DNA from: Maridesulfovibrio sp.
GTDB taxonomy: Bacteria; Desulfobacterota; Desulfovibrionia; Desulfovibrionales; Desulfovibrionaceae
DNA length: 64,000 nt
NCBI RefSeq assembly: GCF_963678865.1
Contig: NZ_OY787459.1
Location: forward strand, 2,694,501-2,758,500
Direction of reading: 5' to 3'
Position 1 is the first letter of the stretch. Each line of letters starts with the position of its first letter. Under the pieces are notes generated by a model. The model did not search any database. It was not told the origin of the DNA and worked only from the letters and a program-made list of their open reading frames with translations. The translations under genes were made by a program, and so were the position numbers. Shown in pieces: positions 51,730-62,927 of this stretch.

Positions 51730-53190
51730 ATGGATAATCTGCCAACATTGAAAAAATTCGGCGAACAGCTAGATCTGCTTAAGCAGCTTATTAAAGATGG
51801 CCGTGCAGAGGATGCTGATTCTATTGCCCAGAGTATGTATGAAAATTATGCCTATGCCCGTGAAGGCTATCTTTCACAGGAAGATGAGCTGCTGGACAGG
51901 CGCGGTGATATTGAAGAGAAAGACGAGCGTATTTTTTTGTTGGAGGGTAAGCTCAGGGAAGCCTGTAGTATTTATAATTCGGATTTGCAGCTTTTCGGTA
52001 AGTTTTGCAAAGCGCTACACCACGTCAACAACTTTAAATCCATGGCTGATCTGCCGGAAATGCTGCAGGGAATTGCGGATGATCTGGAGCTGGGGCGGAT
52101 TGCCGTGGTGCTGGACCGAGAGCTGTGCGAAGGCATAGCGTGCCCGGATGTGCCGACTTTTTACCTGAAAGGCTGCATGCGTTACATTGATGCAACTTTG
52201 AATGATGCTCCCAATCGCGTATTTCTAGGGCCGATTTCGCGGATGATGCGGCCGGATATTTTTTTCGGTGACCCGGAAGTTGGCCCGGAGTTGGGCGGTT
52301 CCTGTTTTTCTTTCGGTTTGACTGATAAATATAACTCCGGTCAGCTTATGGGGCTTTTTTCCATCCATGACCCGTCAGATGAGCGCTTTCATCCTGATAT
52401 GGGTACGGATTTTCTTGAATATTTCTGTAATTCTTTGGGGTCCACACTCATTGACGTGCTCAACCATCAGCGTGGAGAACTGCTGCGTGCGGATGTGGAG
52501 CGCATTACCCGTCACGATTTGAAAACCCCGCTCAATGCTGTAATCAACCTGCCACATCTGCTGCTGGCAGATGAGGATGATCCGGAAAAGATAGAGCTGA
52601 TCAAGAATATTCAGGATGCCGGATACCGCATGCTGGGACTGGTTAACAGGTCCTACGATATTTATCGTATGGAGAGCGGAACCTATGAGCTTCAACCCGG
52701 GGATGTAGATGTCCTCCCTTTGCTAAAGCGTATTGAACTGGATCTGTTGGATATGGTTGAGGCCCGCAGTAGCGAATTGCAGGTTTTTATCGACGGAAAT
52801 AGGGCGGGAAACGGTGATTCATTTCTGGTGCGGGGTGAGGAACTGCTGCTTTTTTCCATGCTCTCCAATCTGGTTAAGAACAGTCTTGAGGCCTGCCCTG
52901 CAGGAACTCCTGTGACAGTGCGGCTTTTTTCCGGGGACTTTCCGGTCTTGGCGGTTCATAATTTAGGCGTGGTCCCTGATTCCGTACGGAACAATTTTTT
53001 TGATAAATATTCCACGGCAGGTAAAACCGGGGGAACAGGGCTGGGGACCTATTCCGCCAGTCTTATAGCCAGAGCCCATGGCGGCTCCATTCGTATGGAA
53101 TCGAGCGAAGACGAGGGAACCACTGTTACTGTTGATTTTGATCCTGAATCAGCGCGGGGATGCGACGGGAAGTTTAAAGATGAATTTTGA
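51730..53190 (+). CDS. Soluble sensor histidine kinase
   Basis: The 486-residue protein has no membrane segment. It begins with a helical, coiled-coil region (about 1-90), followed by a GAF-like or DUF484-like sensor region (about 95-255), then the kinase. The phosphoacceptor is in RITRHDLKTPLNAVI, the N box in LSNLVKNSLEAC, and the G boxes are YSTAGKTGGTGLGTYSASL. No response regulator is adjacent. Its last 42 bases overlap the end of the convergent Cache kinase gene. Confidence 0.88.
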   Translation: MDNLPTLKKFGEQLDLLKQLIKDGRAEDADSIAQSMYENYAYAREGYLSQEDELLDRRGDIEEKDERIFLLEGKLREACSIYNSDLQLFGKFCKALHHVNNFKSMADLPEMLQGIADDLELGRIAVVLDRELCEGIACPDVPTFYLKGCMRYIDATLNDAPNRVFLGPISRMMRPDIFFGDPEVGPELGGSCFSFGLTDKYNSGQLMGLFSIHDPSDERFHPDMGTDFLEYFCNSLGSTLIDVLNHQRGELLRADVERITRHDLKTPLNAVINLPHLLLADEDDPEKIELIKNIQDAGYRMLGLVNRSYDIYRMESGTYELQPGDVDVLPLLKRIELDLLDMVEARSSELQVFIDGNRAGNGDSFLVRGEELLLFSMLSNLVKNSLEACPAGTPVTVRLFSGDFPVLAVHNLGVVPDSVRNNFFDKYSTAGKTGGTGLGTYSASLIARAHGGSIRMESSEDEGTTVTVDFDPESARGCDGKFKDEF

Positions 53191-55683
53191 ACCGCTACCC
53201 GGAGCTGATTCTATACTGATACTGCCGTGGTGGTTTTCAGTAATAATGAAGTAGGAAACCGAAAGTCCCAGCCCGGTACCAACCCCTTTGGGTTTGGTGG
53301 TGAAGAATGGTTCAAAGACCCTTTTACGCACGTTTTCTTCCATGCCCGGACCGTTGTCAGTAACGGACACAACAACGTAATCCTCGTCCCGCAGGATTTT
53401 TATTTCAATTTTCGGATTTTCAGTATTGCCATCGCGCATGGCGTGAGCTGCGTTGCCCAGCAGGTTGAGCAGGACCTGTTCTATTTCCGTGGGGGCGCAG
53501 ACTATATAGGGCAGATCTTTTTCATAATCCCTTATAATTTCAATTTGTCTGAAATCAAATTTTTTATTGAGATCATAATCCTGTGCAGCGAGGGCAACAG
53601 CACTGTCCGTCAGTTCGTCGAGTTTGCACGATGTGCGGTGAACATCGGTTTTACGGCTGAAATTGAGCATGTTGGTTATTATTCCAGCTGCCCTGGATGC
53701 TGATTCACGGACACCGGATATGATTTTAAGTATTCCGCGTTTTTCAATATATTTGTTGATACTTTCCAGAGAGATACCCAGCTCCCGGGCCGTCTGTTCG
53801 TTCTTGGCCAGTCCGGGGAGCAGTCTGCGTTCCATATTCTGGGCTCCCTGTAATATGCCGCCGAGGGGGTTGTTTATTTCGTGGGCCATGCCCGCAGCCA
53901 GTCCGCCTACCGACATCATTTTTTCCGTCTGAACCATCATTTCCTCAATCCGGACATTGTCGGTTACATCGTCCAGCCGGATGACCGCTCCATCGAACCC
54001 GTCGCTGAAAAGCGGGTAGATGGTGATGTTTTCGTATCTGGTTTCTCCATTTACGACCCGTGGAATACGTACTTTTTGTTCAGTTTTACCGTTGATTATC
54101 TGCTGTTTTACCCTGGTGATATCTTTATCCAGCTGGGGAAATACTGAAGAAAGCTGTTTGCCTTGTACGGAGTCGAATTCCAATCCGCTTAGAGCTGCGG
54201 CACCCTTGTTCCAAAGGGTGATTGCTCCGCCATTGTCCACCCCCACAAGAGCGGAGGGCATGGAATCGATAATGTTCTTCTGGTGGTTGCGTAGCCTGAT
54301 CAGTTCCTGTTCCACCCGCGCATGTTCCTTGATTTGTATTTCCAGTTGGTAATTGCTGGCTGATAGCTGCTTATTACCTTCTTCAAGGGCTTCCATCAGC
54401 TCTTCCTTTTCATGGATTGCAGATTTGATGGAAGCAAGCATCTGACTGATAACTGTTCCTAATTCCTTGATTTCAGTCGGTCCTTCCTGGGGAATCTCCG
54501 AAGCTGTAATGCCTCCTTCACGTATGGCTCTTGCTGCAGCGGTCAGTTTTATCAGTGGCTGAGCCACTTTGCCGGAAAGGATGGTGGCTAATACAAGCGC
54601 CAATGCCAGTATCCCTATGGAAAGCATGATAATCCTTTTTCTGAGAATCAGTCCCGGTTCTTCCAGATCATCCATGTAGGCGGAGGAGCAGATATACCAG
54701 TCCAAAGGTTCAAAGTACTTGATGTAAGCTCTTTTGCGGAAGGTGAAATCTCCTTTGTGGCGCGGGGGCTTATCCCAAAGGTACTCCCGTACTCCTTTGT
54801 TATGGACTGTTTCCATGAGTTCTTCGAAAATGGATTTTCCAGTTTCCGGGTTCATGATTTCAGCTACGGGCAGATTTTCATATATCGGGTGAATTACCAT
54901 TTCAGGTCTGCCTGAAAAAATAAATATATAGCCGTGTTTGCCTACCTTGATTTTTTCAAAATTATTTCTGAGCTCTTTGAGCACAGCCTGAAGCCGTACA
55001 TTTACCTCTTTTTCAATGTCATCAATGTATACGCCCGAACCAACAATCCATCCCCATTCCTTGAATAGCTTTACGTAAGACAATTTTGGCTGTTCCTTGC
55101 TCAGCCCCTGTCTTATGGGTTTGGGCCACATGTATTCGACAAAGCCGGAACCGGAGCGCATGCAGACATCACGGAAGGCGGCAAAAATGTTTTCGCCACT
55201 GTTGCGTACTCCTTTGAAACGGGGATCATCAAGTATTGTCCCGTCCAGCTCCGGTATGGTCGGATGCATGATCATGCGGGGTATGGGGATGGTGTCGTCA
55301 TTTATCCAGATATACCCGGTCCCGTCATCGTAACGCATGCTCTTCAACTGTGTAATGCTCAGTCTTTTGGCTTCGGCTTCTGACAGGGTGCCTTGCCTGT
55401 ATCTGTCGTAATTCAAACGGATCAGGTTGATGGATATGTCTACAAGGTTCCGCAGTTGTTTTTTGCGGGCGGAGATGGCGGATTGTTCCGAAAAGAGAAT
55501 GCTGTGGTATTCGTTGTTTACGGTTTGATATACAGCATCCACAATGGCTTGTGCATGGGAGAATTCAGATTCCATGACCGATTCTGTTACTGTCCGTTGG
55601 GCAAAGTAAGCCAGCCCGGAGGTGGTCGCTATGACAAGACCGGCAGCAAAGAAAAGCAAAATCGCTTTCATGGATTTGAGCAT
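53149..55683 (-). CDS. Cache-domain sensor histidine kinase with PAS domain
   Basis: The 844-residue protein starts after GGGAGG. It has a membrane helix (about 7-26), a large periplasmic double-Cache region (about 35-345, with YIWINDDTIPIPRMIMHP and a second copy YIFIFSGRPEMVIHP), a second helix (about 353-372), HAMP, a coiled coil, a PAS domain (about 460-580), and a kinase of the MAHEINNPLGGI type with ATPase boxes NLLGNAAHAM, DNGPGM and GTGLGLSVS. The two Cache copies resemble each other. It probably senses a small organic ligand. No partner regulator is adjacent, though acs lies upstream on the same strand. Confidence 0.92.
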   Translation of the reverse strand: MLKSMKAILLFFAAGLVIATTSGLAYFAQRTVTESVMESEFSHAQAIVDAVYQTVNNEYHSILFSEQSAISARKKQLRNLVDISINLIRLNYDRYRQGTLSEAEAKRLSITQLKSMRYDDGTGYIWINDDTIPIPRMIMHPTIPELDGTILDDPRFKGVRNSGENIFAAFRDVCMRSGSGFVEYMWPKPIRQGLSKEQPKLSYVKLFKEWGWIVGSGVYIDDIEKEVNVRLQAVLKELRNNFEKIKVGKHGYIFIFSGRPEMVIHPIYENLPVAEIMNPETGKSIFEELMETVHNKGVREYLWDKPPRHKGDFTFRKRAYIKYFEPLDWYICSSAYMDDLEEPGLILRKRIIMLSIGILALALVLATILSGKVAQPLIKLTAAARAIREGGITASEIPQEGPTEIKELGTVISQMLASIKSAIHEKEELMEALEEGNKQLSASNYQLEIQIKEHARVEQELIRLRNHQKNIIDSMPSALVGVDNGGAITLWNKGAAALSGLEFDSVQGKQLSSVFPQLDKDITRVKQQIINGKTEQKVRIPRVVNGETRYENITIYPLFSDGFDGAVIRLDDVTDNVRIEEMMVQTEKMMSVGGLAAGMAHEINNPLGGILQGAQNMERRLLPGLAKNEQTARELGISLESINKYIEKRGILKIISGVRESASRAAGIITNMLNFSRKTDVHRTSCKLDELTDSAVALAAQDYDLNKKFDFRQIEIIRDYEKDLPYIVCAPTEIEQVLLNLLGNAAHAMRDGNTENPKIEIKILRDEDYVVVSVTDNGPGMEENVRKRVFEPFFTTKPKGVGTGLGLSVSYFIITENHHGSISIESAPGSGSKFIFKLPVASPR

Positions 55684-55760
55684 TTATCCTCCCGACCGGA
55701 TTATTGAGAATCTGATTCCCATTTATAAAAGGATATCACACTAATCGGGCGGGGTAAATC

Positions 55761-55803
55761 AGGTTGCCGAGCTTACCGGGCGGTCCGGCAGCTTCGGCAA
55801 CCT
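55761..55803 (-). terminator. Hairpin downstream of acs
   Basis: AGGTTGCCGAGCT pairs with AGCTTCGGCAACCT (one bulged base), with a smaller CCGG-rich inner stem. It lies 11 bases past the acs stop codon. The T tail on the minus strand is poor, so termination or RNA stabilisation are both possible. Confidence 0.55.
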
Positions 55804-55814
55804 GCAGGTATGCT

Positions 55815-57791
<1,977 letters not shown>

Positions 57792-58015
57792 ATTTCCGGC
57801 TCCGGCTCATGAAATTTTTATGCTGGTTTGTGTACACTTCAATCAATCATATACGCTGTTTCAGCCTGGTTGAACAGCATAACAGGGACCTGCCGGTGAT
57901 AGAAACAGTAAATTTCATTTGCTGCGTTCAGCTTTATGCTTGATATGCAGGCAGATCAACGGGTATGTAAAAGGCTGTGCACGGATAAGCAGCGGAACCT
58001 TAACAAGAGGCTTTC

Positions 58016-60724
58016 ATGAGCGTTATTAATCTGGAATATCTTTTTCAGCCCGGATCTGTGGCCGTTATCGGCGCAACCAATGACCCCGCCAATGCGGGGA
58101 ATATTGTCATGCGTAACCTGATGGGTGGAGGGTTTCTCGGTCCGGTTATGCCGGTCTGCACTGATGCAGAGGCTATTGCCGGAGTTTTGACTTACAAGAA
58201 TGTGGAAAATCTGCCCAAGGTGCCTGATCTTGCGGTAATCTGTCTTCCGCTTCAGGAGTGTCCGCCTCTGCTGGAAAAACTCAGGAAAAAAGGGGTTAAG
58301 GCCTGTGCCCTGATCGGTCCTGGGTTCAGCGCTATCCCGGAGAAAGAGAGACTCCGGTTGCGGATGGAGTTGCTTTTGGCGGCGAATTCTCCGCAAATGC
58401 GTATACTTGGTCCTAAAAGTCTCGGTTTCATGGTTCCTGCGCTTAATCTCAATGCCAGCCTTGCTCCGCTTCCTGCCAAGGCAGGGAAAATAGCTTTTGT
58501 ATCCCAGTCGGATAGTTTTATTCCCACAGTTCTGGACTGGGCGGCAACTAATGATATCGGTTTTTCACACGTTGTTTCATTGGGCAGCCGTATCGATCTT
58601 ACTTTCGGTGATGTTCTTGATTATCTGGGATCGGACGCACAGACCCGGTCTATCCTTCTTTACATAGAGTCCATTCACGATGCCCGTGACTTTATGTCTG
58701 CGGCCCGTGCGGCTTCTCGCAACAAACCTGTTCTGGCAATACGTCCGGGGCAGGCCCTGCAGCACGTGACTCAGGAGCTGGCCCGTCTGGACAATGCCAT
58801 GATCGCCCGTGCGGATGAGGTCTATGATGTGGCTTTCCGTCGGGCAGGGATGCTGCGGGTGCAGACTATTGACGGCATGTTTGACGCGGCGCAGACTTTG
58901 GCCAGCCTGCGTCAGCCGGTGCGTGGCAACAGGCTGGCTATCATTGTCAACGGTACCAGCGCCGGGCTGGCAGCTGCGGACGGTTTGATCCGCAGGGGCG
59001 GGCAACTGGCTGAGCTATCCGATGAAACCGTGAAAAAACTGGATGCGGTTTTTGAAGGGCAGTGGAGCGGGAGTAACCCGGTGACTATCAAGTTCGACAC
59101 TCCCGGCCAGAGTTATCTTGACGCCCTCAAGGTGCTGATCAAGGATAAAGGAGTGGATGCCGTGTTGGTCGTCCATGTTCCATTTGCCGGGATTTCCAGT
59201 GCCGAAGTTGCTGAAATTCTTGCCAAGGGTTTGAAACGAGTCCGGAGGATGGTGCTTACTGCATGGCTGGGTTCAGGTATGTCCCGAAAGTCGCGGAAAA
59301 TTTTTTCCCTCCATGGGATTCCGACCTATGAAAGCGCGGATCAGGCTGTGCGTGCATTCATGTATATGGCCGAATACCAGCGCAACCAGGAATTGCTCAC
59401 CGAAACGCCGGATTCTCTTCCCACGGACTTTTTTCCAGACACAACCACTGCCCGTGAGATAGTGCATAAGGCCTTTTCCGAAGGCCGACAGGAATTGAAT
59501 GAACCCGAAGCGCGCAAGGTGCTTGCTGCTTATGGTCTTCCGGTTGTTGAAACAAAGGTGGCCATTTCCGCCCGTGAAGCGGTCATTGCCGCAGATGAAA
59601 TAGGTTGCCCGGTTGCCCTTAAAATACGTTCCCCGCAGATAAACCAGCCCTACGATGTGGGCGGGGTTGTCCTTGACCTTGAAAGTACGGAAAAAGTATG
59701 GGAAGCCGCGGCTACCATGCTGACCAGGGTCAACCGCCAGCGCCCAGACGCATATATAGAAGGATTCACTGTGCAGAAAATGGGACGCAGGCTGGGGGCG
59801 CACGAGCTTTTTATTTCGGCATCCGCTGATTCCACTTTCGGTCCGATCATCCATTTCGGACACGGGGGAATGACCCGTGAGGTAGTCCGTGATCAGGCCG
59901 TAGCCATGGTTCCCCTGAATATGAGTCTTGCCCGGGAGTTGATCAGCAGGACCCGTATTTCACGTCTGCTTTCCGGGACCCCCACCCAGCCCCCTGCGGA
60001 CATTGACGATCTTTGCTTAACCTTGATACAGGTCTCGCAGCTGTTTATCGATATTCCCCAGATAGTGCATCTGGATATCAACCCTCTTTACGGTGACGAA
60101 ACCGGGGTGCTGGCCCTGGGCGCCAAAATTATGGTGGCCGAGTGCAGGGATGATTGTCCGCAACTGGCTATCCGGCCCTATCCTCGTGAGCTGGAGGAAT
60201 GCGTGGTTCTCCGGGACAGCAGGCAGGTTACCCTGCGTCCCATCCGTCCGGAAGATGAACCCGCTCATTATGAATTTCTGGACCGTGTTTCCGATGAAGA
60301 CATGCGTATGCGTTTTTTCGGAGTGGTGCGCAGGGATTTCGACCATAAAGATATGTCCCGTTTCACCCAGATCAACTATGACCGTGAAATGGCTTTTATT
60401 GCCACGGCTCTGGGCGAGGGAGGAAAACCGGAAACCCTCGGCGTGGTGCGCACCTCCACCAAACCGGATAACTCCGAGGCGGAGTTCGCCATCGTAGTCC
60501 GTTCCGACCTTAAAGGAACCGGATTGGGGTCAATGCTGTTTCATAAGATTATCCGTTATACAAGGGAGCGGGGAACCCACTGGCTGGTGGGACAGACTCT
60601 TTTTGAAAACAAGGCCATGCAGGGCCTTTCTCGTAAATTCGGATTTGAGATCAGTGAAAATTACGATGAAGATCTCGTTGAAATGCGGCTGGACTGCACA
60701 AAGCCGGAAAATAAGTCGGAGTAA
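58016..60724 (+). CDS. PatZ-like protein acetyltransferase (NDP-forming acyl-CoA synthetase-like plus GNAT)
   Basis: The 902-residue protein has the three parts of PatZ/YfiQ: a CoA-binding domain (LFQPGSVAVIGATNDPANAG), a succinyl-CoA-synthetase-like and ATP-grasp part (ARKVLAAYGLPVVETK, KIRSPQINQPYDVGGVVLD), and a C-terminal GNAT domain (about 735-895, with DLKGTGLGSMLFHKIIRY). The SHTGALAG loop that holds the catalytic histidine in true ADP-forming synthetases is not recognisable before ADEVYDVAFRRAG, so the synthetase part is probably regulatory. It is expected to acetylate Acs Lys618 and is divergent from acs. Confidence 0.9.
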   Translation: MSVINLEYLFQPGSVAVIGATNDPANAGNIVMRNLMGGGFLGPVMPVCTDAEAIAGVLTYKNVENLPKVPDLAVICLPLQECPPLLEKLRKKGVKACALIGPGFSAIPEKERLRLRMELLLAANSPQMRILGPKSLGFMVPALNLNASLAPLPAKAGKIAFVSQSDSFIPTVLDWAATNDIGFSHVVSLGSRIDLTFGDVLDYLGSDAQTRSILLYIESIHDARDFMSAARAASRNKPVLAIRPGQALQHVTQELARLDNAMIARADEVYDVAFRRAGMLRVQTIDGMFDAAQTLASLRQPVRGNRLAIIVNGTSAGLAAADGLIRRGGQLAELSDETVKKLDAVFEGQWSGSNPVTIKFDTPGQSYLDALKVLIKDKGVDAVLVVHVPFAGISSAEVAEILAKGLKRVRRMVLTAWLGSGMSRKSRKIFSLHGIPTYESADQAVRAFMYMAEYQRNQELLTETPDSLPTDFFPDTTTAREIVHKAFSEGRQELNEPEARKVLAAYGLPVVETKVAISAREAVIAADEIGCPVALKIRSPQINQPYDVGGVVLDLESTEKVWEAAATMLTRVNRQRPDAYIEGFTVQKMGRRLGAHELFISASADSTFGPIIHFGHGGMTREVVRDQAVAMVPLNMSLARELISRTRISRLLSGTPTQPPADIDDLCLTLIQVSQLFIDIPQIVHLDINPLYGDETGVLALGAKIMVAECRDDCPQLAIRPYPRELEECVVLRDSRQVTLRPIRPEDEPAHYEFLDRVSDEDMRMRFFGVVRRDFDHKDMSRFTQINYDREMAFIATALGEGGKPETLGVVRTSTKPDNSEAEFAIVVRSDLKGTGLGSMLFHKIIRYTRERGTHWLVGQTLFENKAMQGLSRKFGFEISENYDEDLVEMRLDCTKPENKSE

Positions 60725-60726
60725 AA

Positions 60727-61872
60727 TTGAATTTTCCTGAGACAAAGACAAGCCGGAATCGTGCTCTGATCTTTAACATCTTAAAAGTCCTCTTTGCCGG
60801 AGGGCTTCTTTTCTGGCTCGTTAAATCCGGGGGAATTCGTCCGGAATATTTAATGGTCGAAGCGGCTGAAATACCGACCCTGATTGCTGCCTGTTTGTTA
60901 ATAATTGTGGGAATGCTTCTTTTCGCTCCCCGCTATGTTATGCTTTTAAAAGGGGCGGGCCTTACTATTTCCATGTGGGATTCGGTTAAGATTTCAGCGA
61001 TTTTAAACTTTTTCACCCAATGTGTGCTTGGTTCGGCCAGCGGGGATGTTGCCCGTTATTTTTATACTACCCGGATTACAGGGCAAGGAACGAAAGTCGG
61101 TGCGGCCATCATTTTGGACCGCATTATCGGTGTTATGGGATTGTTTCTGCTCGGCGGCCTGGGTATGGCTCTAAACTGGCCGTTGGTGGAACACTCACCT
61201 GAATTGCAGCACCTTGCCAAGCCTCTTCTGGCAGTATTCGCATTGCTTTGGCTGGGGGTTGTCCTTGGGTTCCTGACTTTAATCCGGGGGCGTAGGTTCG
61301 GATTTATGGCCGGGCTCCCCGTAGTTATTTTGACAGGGATGTTTTGGGCCGTGGGCAGCGGTTTTTTTTCTGGTGAAGTCTGTCCCGTGCTCTTTGGGGC
61401 CTCCTTATTATCTCTTTGCGCTCCGCTTCTTGCCCCTGAATTTATGGAAGACGGATTTATATTCAAAAAGTTTTTTAAAGGCTCAAAGCTGGGTGTAAAG
61501 ATAGGGGAAGTGTTCTCCGCCATGCTGATTTACCGCAATTCAGCATCTTCGGTATTAAAGGTTGTTGTTTTAACCATGATCCAGCATCTGACTATGGTCT
61601 TTTCCCTTTACCTGTTTTCTCAGATTCAGAATATCCCGCAATTGCCTGACTTTAATGAAATCTTTTTTTCAGCCCCGCTTGCTTTTCTTGCCGGGATAAT
61701 TCCTGCTCCTGCTGCCGGACTGGGGGTCAATGAGGTGGCTTTTGAAAGTATTCTTTTCATGGCTTCCAGTAAGATAGTTACAGCCGGGGCTTCAATTTTT
61801 CTGATGTTCCGTATCTGGCTGACCCTGTTCAGCTTGAGCGGGCTGTTTTTTATTTACGGTTCCAAAAAATAA
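60727..61872 (+). CDS. Flippase-like / LPG-synthase-TM-domain membrane protein (UPF0104)
   Basis: It starts at a TTG two bases after the PatZ-like gene, with CGGAG upstream. The 381-residue protein has eight or more membrane helices and the UPF0104 features: NFFTQCVLGSASGDVARYF, the arginine-containing ILDRIIGVMGLF, and the late PAPAAGLGVNEVAFESI segment. It lacks the soluble DUF2156 synthase domain of MprF, so it is a stand-alone transmembrane module, possibly a lipid flippase or glycolipid factor. A long palindrome follows the stop codon. Confidence 0.85.
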   Translation: MNFPETKTSRNRALIFNILKVLFAGGLLFWLVKSGGIRPEYLMVEAAEIPTLIAACLLIIVGMLLFAPRYVMLLKGAGLTISMWDSVKISAILNFFTQCVLGSASGDVARYFYTTRITGQGTKVGAAIILDRIIGVMGLFLLGGLGMALNWPLVEHSPELQHLAKPLLAVFALLWLGVVLGFLTLIRGRRFGFMAGLPVVILTGMFWAVGSGFFSGEVCPVLFGASLLSLCAPLLAPEFMEDGFIFKKFFKGSKLGVKIGEVFSAMLIYRNSASSVLKVVVLTMIQHLTMVFSLYLFSQIQNIPQLPDFNEIFFSAPLAFLAGIIPAPAAGLGVNEVAFESILFMASSKIVTAGASIFLMFRIWLTLFSLSGLFFIYGSKK

Positions 61873-61948
61873 AAACCATGTCGGGCCTTTCTGCAGGATA
61901 AGTCTTTCCTGCGAAGGACTTATCATGGAAAATGACCGGACATGGTTT
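61873..61948. repeat. 76-bp concentric interrupted palindrome
   Basis: Outer arms AAACCATGTC (61873-61882) and GACATGGTTT (61939-61948), and inner arms GATAAGTC (61897-61904) and GACTTATC (61917-61924), share the same centre. The two 14-base stretches between them match at 8 of 14 positions. There is no T tail. It starts directly after the flippase-like stop codon. Confidence 0.65.
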
Positions 61949-62141
61949 GAAGGAACTTTTCCCGATTGCGGGTTGCTCCTGACACCCTCCCGATTGATGT
62001 CTTGCATATCTGATCGGTTCGCGGTGGAATAACTTTATATGGCCCATGAAGTAATTTACCAGCCTACCCTTGCATAAATATGGTTACCCTATGTATGGTC
62101 CGTCTATAGAAACTAACCAACTGTAAACGGCGGAGCTTTCA

Positions 62142-62843
62142 TTGAAGAACCTGTTCATATTTATTACTGTCGCATTTCTACTGAATTCAACGTTAGCTGT
62201 TTGTGAGGCGTATAATGGGACCTCCGGTACCGGATCGGCAAAGAGTATGGACGCCGATCAGGCTCTGGGCCTGCTCATGGAAGGAAATCTTCGTTTTGTG
62301 AAAGGCAGCAGCGTATATCCAAACCAGACCTCTCATCAACGCAAAGTATTGGCCCTGCAGGGGCAGAATCCGTTTGTCACGTTAGTCACAGCTTCTGATT
62401 CGCGGGTGGATCCAGTATTGATTTTCGACCGCGGCCTCGGTGATCTTTTTACGATCCGTCTTGCCGGGAATGTTGCCGGGTCGGATACACTGGCTTCAGT
62501 GGAGTATTCCATGCTGGCTCTTGAAACTCCTCTGCTGGTGGTTATGGGGCATACCCGCTCTACCCTGATCAAGGCAGCTATCGACAAGGTGGAGTTAAAG
62601 GGGCACATGCTGCAACTTCTGGGTAAGCTTGAGCCAGCCATCAAGATGACCCGGGTGCTTTATCCTTCACTCAAAGGAGGGGAGCTGGTTGACAAGGTTG
62701 CGGAAACAAATGTGCGGCAGGTAATGCGGGATATTTTAAGCCAGTGCCCTCCTGTCCTTGAAAAAGTCCGCTCCGGAAAGGCCCGGCTGATGGGAGCCGT
62801 ATATGATACTGATTCCGGGGCGGTGCATTGGCTCGGCCCATAG
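62142..62843 (+). CDS. Beta-carbonic-anhydrase-like exported protein, zinc ligands lost
   Basis: It starts at a TTG with CGGAG upstream; the 233-residue product opens with a signal peptide (MKNLFIFITVAFLLNSTLA). The fold follows beta-class carbonic anhydrase: LLMEGNLRFVKG, the DSR dyad, IRLAGNVAGSDTLASVEYSM and VVMGHTR. The first zinc ligand Cys is Ala84 (ASDSR instead of CSDSR) and the second Cys is Ser140 (GHTRS instead of GHTRC); only His137 remains. I checked both codons (GCT, TCT). Normal zinc catalysis is unlikely. It could bind another ligand in the periplasm. Confidence 0.85.
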   Translation: MKNLFIFITVAFLLNSTLAVCEAYNGTSGTGSAKSMDADQALGLLMEGNLRFVKGSSVYPNQTSHQRKVLALQGQNPFVTLVTASDSRVDPVLIFDRGLGDLFTIRLAGNVAGSDTLASVEYSMLALETPLLVVMGHTRSTLIKAAIDKVELKGHMLQLLGKLEPAIKMTRVLYPSLKGGELVDKVAETNVRQVMRDILSQCPPVLEKVRSGKARLMGAVYDTDSGAVHWLGP

Positions 62844-62927
62844 TTCCGAACATGAAAGTCTGCTAATTCAAGATAATACCGTTTTTTGGTGGCGCGGCCA
62901 TGTCACGGTCAATGAAAAAGGCTAAAA

